Assembly (NCBI GenBank): GCA_017478025.1
Contig: JAFVGZ010000023.1
Coordinates: 1-53,144, forward strand
Source of the DNA: Prevotella sp.
Lineage (GTDB): Bacteria > Bacteroidota > Bacteroidia > Bacteroidales > Bacteroidaceae
Length of the DNA stretch: 53,144 nt
Direction of reading: 5' to 3'
Shown: positions 1 to 7,276 of the stretch, piece after piece
Layout of the letters: each line of letters opens with the position of its first letter
How positions within the stretch are numbered: the first letter of the stretch is position 1
Translations under genes and position numbers: made by a program
Notes under the pieces: generated by a model
Told to the model about the DNA's origin: nothing
The model's input: only the letters and a program-made list of their open reading frames with translations
Databases searched by the model: none

Positions 1-54
1 ATGACTCTCGAATTTAAGTGTAAAAGAATTGATGTAAGACTTTTGTTTACCCAT
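1..54 (-). CDS. 5' end of a leftward gene (partial)
   Basis: A leftward reading frame opens with ATG at 54-52 and stays open for 18 codons to the window edge. It begins MGKQKSYINSFTLKFESH. A good Bacteroidetes -7 element lies about 150 nt upstream at 211-204, which makes a real gene plausible. Nothing can be said about the product from so few residues. The alternative is an upstream in-frame ATG or plain non-coding leader. Confidence 0.35.
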   Translation of the reverse strand, partial: MGKQKSYINSFTLKFESH

Positions 55-203
55 TGACAACACATCCGAAGATGTACTGCCGATGCTTCTTGTACTACTA
101 CTTTCTGTTTATGTAAATCTTGTCAAAGAACTCTTTCTTTTCGCTTTGCTTTTCCGTCGTTCTCACCGGTGGTTGAATACCCGTGATTTTTGGAAAGCGA
201 GTG

Positions 204-211
204 CAAAGGTA
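204..211 (-). promoter_or_regulatory. leftward -7 promoter element TACCTTTG
   Basis: The bottom strand reads TACCTTTG, matching the Bacteroidetes -7 consensus TAnnTTTG, followed by CACTCG. It would drive the partial gene that leaves the window on the left. No exact TTTG -33 box was identified at the right distance. Confidence 0.5.
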
Positions 212-590
212 CACCTTTTCTGCGAACTGGCAAAATGTTTTCGCGTTTTTTTTTGAAAAAGGGGCATTTTGGGGCGTTTGTTTGATAAGGGTCAAGGCAA
301 AAGGGCGACAGAGAGGGGGAAACCCTGCGGGAAAGCCGCAGGGCACTCTATAAGGGGCGGTGGGAGCTATGAGGGGCGCGGCGGGGCATTATGGAGGGAC
401 GAGGAGGGGCATTATGGAGGGACGAGAAGGGGGCGGTGGGCACGGAATGGAAGGGAAAGGGAAGCGGAGAGGATATTGATGAGAGTTTATATAATAATAA
501 TGTACGCGCGAAAAAGGGGATTACTTGGGCTTGCTATAGTTAAACATGGTTAAAGCAATCACAGTTGAGCCGCTATGCAAAATCTTTTGA
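212..590. repeat. GC-rich intergenic spacer with hairpin and tandem repeat
   Basis: This spacer has no convincing gene. At 323-343 there is an 8-bp perfect hairpin (ccctgcgg / ccgcaggg) with a 5-nt loop. At 383-426 a 23-nt unit beginning ggggcattatggagggacga occurs twice in tandem. The run of GGGG-rich sequence is strikingly unlike the AT-rich sequence just downstream. Confidence 0.55.
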
Positions 591-591
591 T

Positions 592-599
592 TACCTTTG
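592..599 (+). promoter_or_regulatory. -7 promoter element TACCTTTG of the peroxidase gene
   Basis: TACCTTTG matches TAnnTTTG and lies 32 nt before the ATG of the glutathione peroxidase gene. The expected start of transcription is about 606, giving a leader of about 26 nt. Confidence 0.6.
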
Positions 600-631
600 C
601 ATTCTAAGCAATACGAACAGATTTCAACAAT

Positions 632-1114
632 ATGGAAAAGATTTATGATTTCAAGGCTCTTACGAGCAAAGGGAAAGAATTGGATTTCAAAGACTTTGAA
701 GGCAAGGTGCTGCTCATTGTCAATACTGCCAGCAAGTGTGGGTTCACGCCTCAGTTTGCTGGGTTGGAGGCTCTGAATAAGAAGTATAAGGATCGCGGAC
801 TCGTTGTGATTGGCTTCCCCTGCAATCAGTTTGCCTCACAGGACCCAGGCACGGACAGTGAGATTGAGGGGTTCTGTCAGCTGAACTATGGTGTCACGTT
901 CCAGATAATGAAAAAAGTAGATGTGAACGGCGAAGATGCACACCCCATCTTCAAGTATCTGAAAAGCCAAACGAAGGGATTCCTCACCAGCAGCATAAAA
1001 TGGAATTTCACAAAGTTCCTAATCTCCAAGGACGGCACCGCCATAAAACGCTATGCCCCAACAACAAAGCCGGAGAAGCTGGAGAAAGACATAGAGACAT
1101 TCCTCAGCATGTAA
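632..1114 (+). CDS. glutathione peroxidase-family thiol peroxidase
   Basis: The 160-residue product is a full-length, cytoplasmic glutathione-peroxidase fold enzyme that reduces hydrogen peroxide or organic hydroperoxides. The family signature is clear: NTASKCGFTPQ with the peroxidatic Cys36 (cysteine, not selenocysteine), then FPCNQFASQDPG with the second Cys and the active-site Gln, and the Trp-Asn pair in IKWNFTKFL. There is no signal peptide. Bacterial members usually draw electrons from thioredoxin rather than glutathione, which is family knowledge and not visible here. The gene has its own promoter and is followed after 62 nt by an esterase gene that looks functionally unrelated. Confidence 0.93.
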   Translation: MEKIYDFKALTSKGKELDFKDFEGKVLLIVNTASKCGFTPQFAGLEALNKKYKDRGLVVIGFPCNQFASQDPGTDSEIEGFCQLNYGVTFQIMKKVDVNGEDAHPIFKYLKSQTKGFLTSSIKWNFTKFLISKDGTAIKRYAPTTKPEKLEKDIETFLSM

Positions 1115-1176
1115 TCTCCTATGAAAGAGACTCATCACGGATAGGCGCTTAGAGCTATTATTGGAAATTACAGAAA

Positions 1177-2502
1177 ATGACAAGAAGCAATACAATCCTT
1201 ATTGCCCTCATTGCCATTATGGCGATGACCGCACACGCACAGAAATTCCAGCAGGAATTCGGCAATCCCCGCAAGGAGTATGTGGAAGTAGTGGCTACTC
1301 CCAATCATCCGGACAGCCATTATCTGCCTGGACAGACTGCTACACTACGCATCGTGGCGCGTGAGGGTGGCCGTCCCCTTGACGGAGTAAAGATTATCTA
1401 CAAGGCAGGTCCCGAGATGCTCATGTCCTCCCAAAGCGACACCACAGCTTTTGTGGCAGGCGAGGCGACGCTGTGTATGGGGACAATGCAGGAGCCCGGG
1501 TTCCTGGCATGCAAGTATGAGTTCAGCGTGGATGGTAAGAAATATGGTGACCTCGTAAAGGTTGCTTACACGCCCGATCAGATAAAGAGCTTCACCTCCA
1601 TGCCCCAGGACTTTGACAAGTTCTGGGCAAAGACAGTTGCGGCAGCACGCAAAGTTCCGTTGGAACCGGAATACAGTCCTGTGCCAGATGCCACCGATGA
1701 CAAGCTGGAGACCCAGCTGGTGCGCCTCCATGTTGGCAAGGACAAATGGATATACGGCTATCTCACCCGTCCCAAAGACGGCAAGAAGCATCCCGTGGTG
1801 CTCGTACCGCCTGGTGCTGGCAGCAACAAAATCTCCCCGTCAGACTATTTCTCGCTCGAAGGTTTTATCTATATGAAGATAGAGATACACGGCAACGACC
1901 CTCGCCTGCCTGATGAGGAGTATAAACGCATGAGCAAGGAAAAGTGTGAAGGATACATGCGTCGCGGCATGGAGTCACGCGACACGTACTACTATCGCGA
2001 TGTCTATGCAGGCTGCGCGCGTGCCGTTGACTTCCTGTGCTCGTTGCCCGATTGGGACGGTAAGAATGTCATCGTCACCGGCGGCTCACAGGGTGGCGCC
2101 CTTACCATCGTGACCGCCGCGCTCAACGAGAAGGTGACAATGTGTGCCCCGTTCTATCCCGCACTATGCGACCTGACGGGATTCCTGCACCACAGAGCCG
2201 GAGGATGGCCTAAGTTCTTCTCAGGGCTCTATGAGGACAGTCGCATCGACATCGCGCAAGAGCAGGCAGAAGCCACCCTACCCTATTATGATGTGGTAAA
2301 CTTTGCTCGCCGCCTGCGCGTTCCTACATTCATGAGCTGGGGATATAGCGACGACACATGCTCGCCGACCTCCGTTTGGTCTGCATGGAACGAGATCAGC
2401 TCAGAGAAAGTGTGTGACATAACACCCACAAGCGGACATTGGAGGTTCACAGCCAGCCAAAACCGCTGCATGCAATGGATAAAGAAACACCTGTCACAAT
2501 AG
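1177..2502 (+). CDS. secreted acetylxylan esterase / cephalosporin-C deacetylase-like (CE7)
   Basis: The 441-residue protein starts with a Sec signal peptide (hydrophobic ILIALIAIMAMTAHA, cleavage near residue 21). An N-terminal beta-rich region of about 120 residues precedes the alpha/beta-hydrolase domain. The nucleophile elbow reads GGSQGGAL, the typical CE7 GxSQGG form. The segments 'HPVVLVPPGAGSNK' and, near the end, 'TSGHWRF' (probable catalytic His) also fit. CE7 enzymes remove acetyl groups from xylan fragments and other small acetylated sugars. Location is periplasmic or outer envelope. The start ATG gives a complete signal peptide; an 8-bp GC hairpin follows the stop. Confidence 0.85.
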   Translation: MTRSNTILIALIAIMAMTAHAQKFQQEFGNPRKEYVEVVATPNHPDSHYLPGQTATLRIVAREGGRPLDGVKIIYKAGPEMLMSSQSDTTAFVAGEATLCMGTMQEPGFLACKYEFSVDGKKYGDLVKVAYTPDQIKSFTSMPQDFDKFWAKTVAAARKVPLEPEYSPVPDATDDKLETQLVRLHVGKDKWIYGYLTRPKDGKKHPVVLVPPGAGSNKISPSDYFSLEGFIYMKIEIHGNDPRLPDEEYKRMSKEKCEGYMRRGMESRDTYYYRDVYAGCARAVDFLCSLPDWDGKNVIVTGGSQGGALTIVTAALNEKVTMCAPFYPALCDLTGFLHHRAGGWPKFFSGLYEDSRIDIAQEQAEATLPYYDVVNFARRLRVPTFMSWGYSDDTCSPTSVWSAWNEISSEKVCDITPTSGHWRFTASQNRCMQWIKKHLSQ

Positions 2503-2525
2503 GTGGGGGGCTATTAACCCCCACC
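2502..2525 (+). terminator. possible terminator hairpin after the esterase gene
   Basis: GGTGGGGG pairs perfectly with CCCCCACC around an 8-nt loop, starting at the last base of the stop codon. There is no clear U-tract after it, so it may only protect the 3' end. Confidence 0.45.
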
Positions 2526-2605
2526 ACCATTAATCTAATAAAGCCAATTGATATAACACATGTAGTTTACAGTACTGATTAAATCTTCCATAAATTATAA
2601 TCACT

Positions 2606-4453
2606 ATGAACAGAACATTACGTTTATTACTTATTGTTACATTGGCAGCTTTTGTCGGCAGCATGAGTGCTCAGACCATTGTCACCTTTGATGCTACAGA
2701 AGACAAAGGTACCCGAACCACGGAGAATCCTGGCGAGGACATGATAACAAAGGACGGTGTCACCATAACCATCAGCAATGGCTGCATGGGACTGGATAAC
2801 CACTATCGTTGCTATGCAGGTGCCGATTTCACCGTTTCTTCTACAGGAGACAAGATCCTGAAGGTAGAGATAACATGCGCCGCCAAGGGTGAGGCAAAGT
2901 ATGGTCCGGGCTGCCTTACGGAGCCTTCGGAGGGTGCCTATGAATTTGAAGCAGACGGACATGTGGGTACATGGATTGGCAATAACGCCGCCTTCTCACT
3001 GACAGCCACGAAACAGGTTCGCATCACCAAGGTTGAGGTGACCGTAGGCGAGGCACCCGAAGCCCCTACACTCACCCTGCCTGAGGGACAGTATTTTGAG
3101 GCGAAGACCGTTTCGTTCGAACATGAACATGGATGCACCGTCCTCTATACCCTGAACGGCGAAGACCCAACCTATACTGACGGTACGCACTATACCGGAA
3201 CGCTATGGGACGGCAGCCCTCTGAACATTGCCCAGACCACGACCGTCAAAGCCATTGCCGTAAGCGGTGACGGGAAAAGCAGTGCCGTCGCTGCTGCCAC
3301 ATACACCATCGTATGCATACAAGGTGATGTGACATTTGAGGCTAAGACGGACAAGGGCAGTCGCACCTCAACAGACCCTGGCGAGGACATGATAACAAAA
3401 GACGGTTTTACCATCGCCGTCAGCAACGGCTGCATGGCATTGGACAACCACTATCGCTGCTATGCCGGAGCAGGCATGACATTCACTTCTATAGGAAACA
3501 AGATAGTGAAGGTGGAGATAACATGTACTGCCAAAGGTGACGAAAAGTATGGTCCTGGCAGCCTTTCTGACCCTTCAGAGGGTATCTATGAATTTGATAC
3601 AGACGGAAATGTGGGCACGTGGATAGGCAATGCCGAGTCCTTCACCCTGAACGCTGCGAAGCAGACGCGCATCACCAAGGTGGTGGTGACATATAGCGAC
3701 ACTCCTGTCATGCCTGTCTTCAGCGTAAAGGAGGGCATCTATTTTGGAGCACAGAAGATGACAATGAGCTGCGGAGCTGAGAATTTTATCATCTATACGA
3801 CAAACGGTGACGAGCCTGCATATACTGACGAGTCACACTATACCGGAACGAAATATGACGGCGCAGAGTTGGACATAACTGAAACAACTACCGTCAAGGC
3901 CATTGCCGTAAGCAGCATAGGCAAGAGCAGCAGTCCGGCAACAGCAACAATCAGCATCGTCAAAACCGAGGGCGAGGGCACCGCAGAAAAGCCATTCACC
4001 GTTGATGACTCAAGAAAGGTGATTGATGAACTGATAACAGAGGGGCTCACACCTCCATTCTATACCAAGGGCTATGTGGTTAGCGAGGTGACGACAGAGA
4101 ATGGAGAAGCCGAGTTCTGGATTGGCGCTACACCGGGCGCTACCACCAATCTGATGAATGTCTATAAGGCAAAGGGGCTGGATAACACAAAATACAAGGA
4201 GGGCGATGTGAAGATTGGTGACGAAGTAGTCATCTATGCACAGATGGAGCTCTTTGCAGGCGACTATGAGACATATCACGGATATATCTACTCCATCAAC
4301 GGCCAGACAGAACCTACAGGCATACAGACCATCGCCGCCGAGAAGATGGAGAAGGGTACCATCTACAACATTAAGGGCGAAAAGCAGAATGCCGCACTCA
4401 ACGCCCTGCCTCACGGTCTCTATATAGTAAACGGTAAGACGGTGGCGAAGTAA
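2606..4453 (+). CDS. large secreted protein with duplicated module, chitobiase-like linker repeats and DUF6359-like domain
   Basis: The 615-residue protein has a signal peptide (about residues 1-22, ending SAQT). A module of about 200 residues occurs twice in tandem (about 23-235 and 240-450). Each copy contains DPGEDMITKDG-type and NGCM(G/A)LDNHYRCYAGA motifs and ends in a beta domain with YT(L/T)NG(E/D)(D/E)P(T/A)YTD, typical of the chitobiase/hexosaminidase C-terminal (CHB_HEX_C) fold. A third region (about 455-560, GEGTAEKPFTVDDSRKVI and GYVVSEV) resembles the DUF6359 OB-like domain. The C-terminus (YNIKGEKQ, LPHGLYIVNGKTV) resembles the sorting tails of Bacteroidetes surface proteins. 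Function is unknown; a surface or secreted carbohydrate-binding role is my inference. It is followed by a strong terminator. Confidence 0.8.
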   Translation: MNRTLRLLLIVTLAAFVGSMSAQTIVTFDATEDKGTRTTENPGEDMITKDGVTITISNGCMGLDNHYRCYAGADFTVSSTGDKILKVEITCAAKGEAKYGPGCLTEPSEGAYEFEADGHVGTWIGNNAAFSLTATKQVRITKVEVTVGEAPEAPTLTLPEGQYFEAKTVSFEHEHGCTVLYTLNGEDPTYTDGTHYTGTLWDGSPLNIAQTTTVKAIAVSGDGKSSAVAAATYTIVCIQGDVTFEAKTDKGSRTSTDPGEDMITKDGFTIAVSNGCMALDNHYRCYAGAGMTFTSIGNKIVKVEITCTAKGDEKYGPGSLSDPSEGIYEFDTDGNVGTWIGNAESFTLNAAKQTRITKVVVTYSDTPVMPVFSVKEGIYFGAQKMTMSCGAENFIIYTTNGDEPAYTDESHYTGTKYDGAELDITETTTVKAIAVSSIGKSSSPATATISIVKTEGEGTAEKPFTVDDSRKVIDELITEGLTPPFYTKGYVVSEVTTENGEAEFWIGATPGATTNLMNVYKAKGLDNTKYKEGDVKIGDEVVIYAQMELFAGDYETYHGYIYSINGQTEPTGIQTIAAEKMEKGTIYNIKGEKQNAALNALPHGLYIVNGKTVAK

Positions 4454-4523
4454 TATGGCATAATACACACAGCATTACGCCAACCGTATTTTACGCTACC
4501 ATATCCGAATGGCTATTATTACC

Positions 4524-4578
4524 GAGCCCACCTGAAAAAGCCCATAATCGATGATTGTAGACTTTTTCAAGTGGGCTC
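4524..4578 (+). terminator. strong hairpin terminator
   Basis: GAGCCCACCTGAAAAAG pairs with CTTTTTCAAGTGGGCTC over 17 positions with one mismatch, around a loop of about 21 nt, then AATTATTGTTAT. It lies about 70 nt after the secreted-protein gene and before a long spacer. Confidence 0.7.
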
Positions 4579-5158
4579 AATTATTGTTATCATTATGCAA
4601 TTTCTTTCAAAAAAAAGCCCGATTTCCTCAACTACCCGATTTTACAAAATGACACTTTTTTAACAAAAAAATGAGCAAAATGACTTTTTGAAAGTTTCAA
4701 CTAAAAAATGAAATCTAGAGAGCCGGAAATGGAAAAATAATGCATAATTCTCAGTTCATAATGCAAAACTGAGGGTCGAGAAGAGAATTTGGGGGGTAAT
4801 AGCAGGTCTTTTAGGGTGTCCGCGATGGTGCGGAAGACCCTTCTCGCAGGTCTATTAGGGGGTAAAAGCAGGTCTTTTACCCTGATTTTCGTGGTCGGTT
4901 TTTCTGTTCTGTTGTTCTGTTTTGATGGGCAAACCATCAAACACTCTGTTATTCAGCGTGTTAGCTATTCGTGCTCTCTCGTGCGATATTTGCGAGCACG
5001 AGTGACTTTGCTCCGAAATTTGCCCAAATTTTGAAGGTTGAAAAATCACTTTTGTCACTTTTTTAACAAAAAAATGAACAAAATGACATTTTCCCTTTTT
5101 TCCATCAAGACGGCAAAACAGGCTCTCCTTTTTGGGTGGATATGCTCACATCTCCACC
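4579..5158. repeat. spacer bounded by a 32-nt direct repeat
   Basis: No gene is evident here. The 32-nt sequences at 4653-4684 and 5056-5087 (cacttttttaacaaaaaaat followed by gaNcaaaatgac) differ at one base. They bound a 400-nt segment. Inside it, a gcaggtct(t/a)tta motif occurs three times (4802-4813, 4846-4857, 4868-4879), the outer two identical. It may be a degenerate small mobile element or a local duplication. Confidence 0.6.
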
Positions 5159-5590
5159 TTACTTTATGCGCTTCAACACGTAGGTCTTATCGCCATCGTT
5201 GCACCTGAGCTGCTTGCCATTGTCCTCTATGGTGTAAACGGCATTGCCCTTTCCCTTCTTGCCGCCTCCGATGACGGTAATGGTGTTCTGCGAAACAGTA
5301 TATTTCAGTAGCGGTTTCTCAGCAACGGCCTTTGCCATCTTCTTCTGAGCCATCTTCAGGCCAAACTTCATCATGAAGTTCGCATCTGGCTTTGCCTTGA
5401 TTGAAGGTGTCAGACGAGCCTCCGTCCCGTTCACAAACTCCAATCTCACCGAAGCATCCACACTCGACTTCTCCTTTCCTTGGTTCATGATATCCTCACC
5501 AAAATAGACCCGCCCTGCCAGGCTCTGCCCATTTGCACCAACCAGCACCAATGACAGGAGAAATGTTGTTATTATTGTTTTGAGTGTCAT
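5159..5590 (-). CDS. small exported protein of unknown function
   Basis: The 143-residue product begins with a signal peptide (TIITTFLLSLVLVGANGQS, cleavage near residue 21). The mature part alternates charged and hydrophobic residues and ends in short beta-like stretches (NAVYTIEDNGKQLRC, KTYVLKRIK), suggesting a small periplasmic beta-sheet protein. I do not recognise the family. It has its own promoter (5662-5655) with a leader of about 60 nt. A longer leftward frame from 5975 overlaps its first codons in another frame. Confidence 0.75.
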   Translation of the reverse strand: MTLKTIITTFLLSLVLVGANGQSLAGRVYFGEDIMNQGKEKSSVDASVRLEFVNGTEARLTPSIKAKPDANFMMKFGLKMAQKKMAKAVAEKPLLKYTVSQNTITVIGGGKKGKGNAVYTIEDNGKQLRCNDGDKTYVLKRIK

Positions 5591-5975
5591 ACCTTTTCCA
5601 TCTCATCACAAAATAAGAGCATATAGCCATCTGACTCCTGTGAGAAATCAAAGGCAAAGGTACAAAAAAAAATTGAATCAGACAAGCGACCCGGGATTTT
5701 TTTTGCATGGAGTCATAGCGCATTCTTTGTAACTCGCTGAGAGTCTCCGCAACATCTGAATCTGAGCAATCTTCTGCTCCCGCGAGTAAGGATGCAATGA
5801 CATTTGTCTCACCGCTCGCTGAGCAGCCATACTGTTCTCGCGGTGAAAATCGTTGATATACAAGCCTTCCGCTAATAAACTGTTCTGCATAATAGTCAAG
5901 TTTGTGCAGTCCTTCAGGCGTAAAGCCCTCTGCAATGATAGATCTTATGGAAGCCCAAAAGTCTGCATTATTCAT
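5496..5975 (-). pseudogene. hypothetical protein, probably truncated or frameshifted at its 3' end
   Basis: From ATG 5975 the frame gives about 95 convincing residues, with a structured N-terminus (FWASIRSIIAEGFTPEGL, YQRFSPREQYGCS, NVIASLLAGAE). It then runs past an A8 tract (about 5699-5706) into a tail that has no protein-like character and overlaps both the promoter and the start of the next gene. I infer that the ancestral gene was cut or frameshifted near the A-tract. The family is not recognised with certainty. A shorter overlapping frame at 5678-5935 is its shadow. Confidence 0.4.
5655..5662 (-). promoter_or_regulatory. -7 promoter element TACCTTTG
   Basis: The bottom strand reads TACCTTTG 65 nt before the ATG at 5590. 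It lies inside the tail of the upstream hypothetical frame, which supports the view that the real upstream coding ends before this point. Confidence 0.6.
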
Positions 5976-6187
5976 AATGATAAAACAACTATTTTTGGGT
6001 GTAAATATACATGTTTATTCTGAAACCGCAAAATTTTACTATGTTCTATAGGTGGGGTTCTATTTATTTCCACTAATACACGATTTCTTTTCCTATATAC
6101 TCAACTTGCTCCATCAAGCCCACGAAATCACACATCTCTAATTGGCCTATACAAAGCATTGGAGTAATCATTTTTCTTTTCATATTC

Positions 6188-6218
6188 TTTGTTATTTGAA
6201 GTAATTATTGTACCTTTG
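6188..6218 (+). promoter_or_regulatory. complete Bacteroidetes promoter (TTTG-N19-TACCTTTG)
   Basis: TTTG at 6188-6191 and TACCTTTG at 6211-6218 are separated by exactly 19 nt, the ideal spacing. The start of transcription should be near 6225, which places the first ATG of the transcript at 6243. Confidence 0.8.
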
Positions 6219-6242
6219 CACCCAGACTTAATCGAAACGAGT

Positions 6243-6491
6243 ATGAAAACAGCAGCAGTCTATGACGCACAGTTCATGCACAATTTGAGCGTAATAGCTC
6301 AGAGCGAAGCATTGGCCAAACGATTGGTCAAGTATGTCAGTCGGCTCGCAAAGCCAGCAGCCGATCCAACGTTAATGACACGTGAAGAGTTCATGGCCAA
6401 CGTTGAGGAGGCAGAACAACAGATTGGACGTGGTGAAGGTAAGACGTTTTCTGACCTCAACGCTATGAATTCCTGGCTTAACTCTCTTTGA
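6243..6491 (+). CDS. orphan antitoxin-like small protein
   Basis: The 82-residue product starts MKTAAVYDAQFMHN and continues with a helix-rich body (SEALAKRLVKYVSRLAK, PTLMTREEFMANVEEAEQ) ending NAMNSWLNSL. I place the start at 6243 and not at the upstream in-frame codon 6189, because 6189 precedes the -7 element. The composition and length resemble antitoxin halves of Bacteroidetes type II toxin-antitoxin pairs, by memory of the general pattern only. No RelE/YafQ-type toxin frame follows; the next 140 nt carry only a 17-codon frame. It is either an orphan antitoxin or a misjudged small regulator. Confidence 0.6.
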   Translation: MKTAAVYDAQFMHNLSVIAQSEALAKRLVKYVSRLAKPAADPTLMTREEFMANVEEAEQQIGRGEGKTFSDLNAMNSWLNSL

Positions 6492-6631
6492 CTGCTTCGT
6501 TTCCACATGCCATCGGCACATCGTCAGACATCATATTCAGTCGTCGCATATAAGAATTAACCCTACCAAAAAAGAACCGGCAATTAACTACCATCGTTGC
6601 CAATCACCAGTCCTTTCTACCCATGTTACTT

Positions 6632-6877
6632 TTATTCATTATATACTAAAGTGCCGCTTTCGTTTTCCTCAACCCATAGCAATGCGCTTTTTTCTGTTAC
6701 TCCCTCATCATTCTCAATAATGACGTTCCCAGAGTAACATATCTTATGAGAAACTGTTGGCACGATTTGACATTTTTCTAAACGGCAAGAATTCTCCGAG
6801 GAGTCTTTCAAGTCGAATTCACAGGTTTCCATTCCATCCCTTCTATTTGTAATACGTACGATTTTCTTTATTTCCAT
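6632..6877 (-). CDS. small protein of unknown function, last gene of the AAA+/radical SAM operon
   Basis: The 81-residue product (MEIKKIVRITNRRDGMETC...) has no signal or membrane segment. It is predicted to be mostly beta (VRITNR, CEFDLKD, NVIIENDEG, ALLWVEENE, TLVY) and contains four Cys. It lies 77 nt after the 102-residue gene in the same direction, so it probably shares the transcript. I do not recognise the family. A small cytoplasmic accessory or substrate protein of the operon is possible. Confidence 0.6.
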   Translation of the reverse strand: MEIKKIVRITNRRDGMETCEFDLKDSSENSCRLEKCQIVPTVSHKICYSGNVIIENDEGVTEKSALLWVEENESGTLVYNE

Positions 6878-6954
6878 TTTGTTGCTTTTCTTATTATTGA
6901 TTGCTAATCATAAATTGTATCTGTGTGTCTGAAATTATAGGTTTATTTATTCTA

Positions 6955-7263
6955 TCACTCTGACGAAATGGTGGCATCGCTTCTATTAAAGAAGTAGTGC
7001 CCATCTGTTACGATTAATCTAAAATCAACATATTTCTTCTTATTTTTTAAAATGCGTAGGAAAACCCGCCACATATCATGATCACATAAGATGTTGAACA
7101 CCTGTTTACACAATTCTTTTAATGTCTCATTAGTATTATTGATAGAAGATATGTTAGACATATTATCTACCAATTTGAAGATTTTCTCCCTTTCTTCTTG
7201 AGGAAATATGTAAACCTCATTACAAAAGGCTTTAAAGTTTTGTATCAATGCTTCATCTTCCAT
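6955..7263 (-). CDS. small helical protein of unknown function
   Basis: The 102-residue cytoplasmic protein is mainly helical in the first two thirds (ALIQNFKAFCNEVYIF, EEREKIFKLVDNM, TLKELCKQVFNILC) with a short beta-like tail (FRLIVTDGHYFF). It starts 13 nt after the stop of the AAA+ gene, so the two are almost certainly co-transcribed and possibly translationally coupled. The family is not recognised. Its position makes it a candidate adaptor of the ATPase. Confidence 0.7.
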   Translation of the reverse strand: MEDEALIQNFKAFCNEVYIFPQEEREKIFKLVDNMSNISSINNTNETLKELCKQVFNILCDHDMWRVFLRILKNKKKYVDFRLIVTDGHYFFNRSDATISSE

Positions 7264-7276
7264 ACTGAATCTAAAA

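Noticed and set aside
98-553. Two overlapping frames on opposite strands (98-346 leftward, 269-553 rightward)
   Set aside because: Low-complexity translation of GC-rich repeats and promoter sequence; no protein-like pattern on either strand.
1161-1364. Rightward frame at the esterase start
   Set aside because: Shadow of the esterase gene in another frame.
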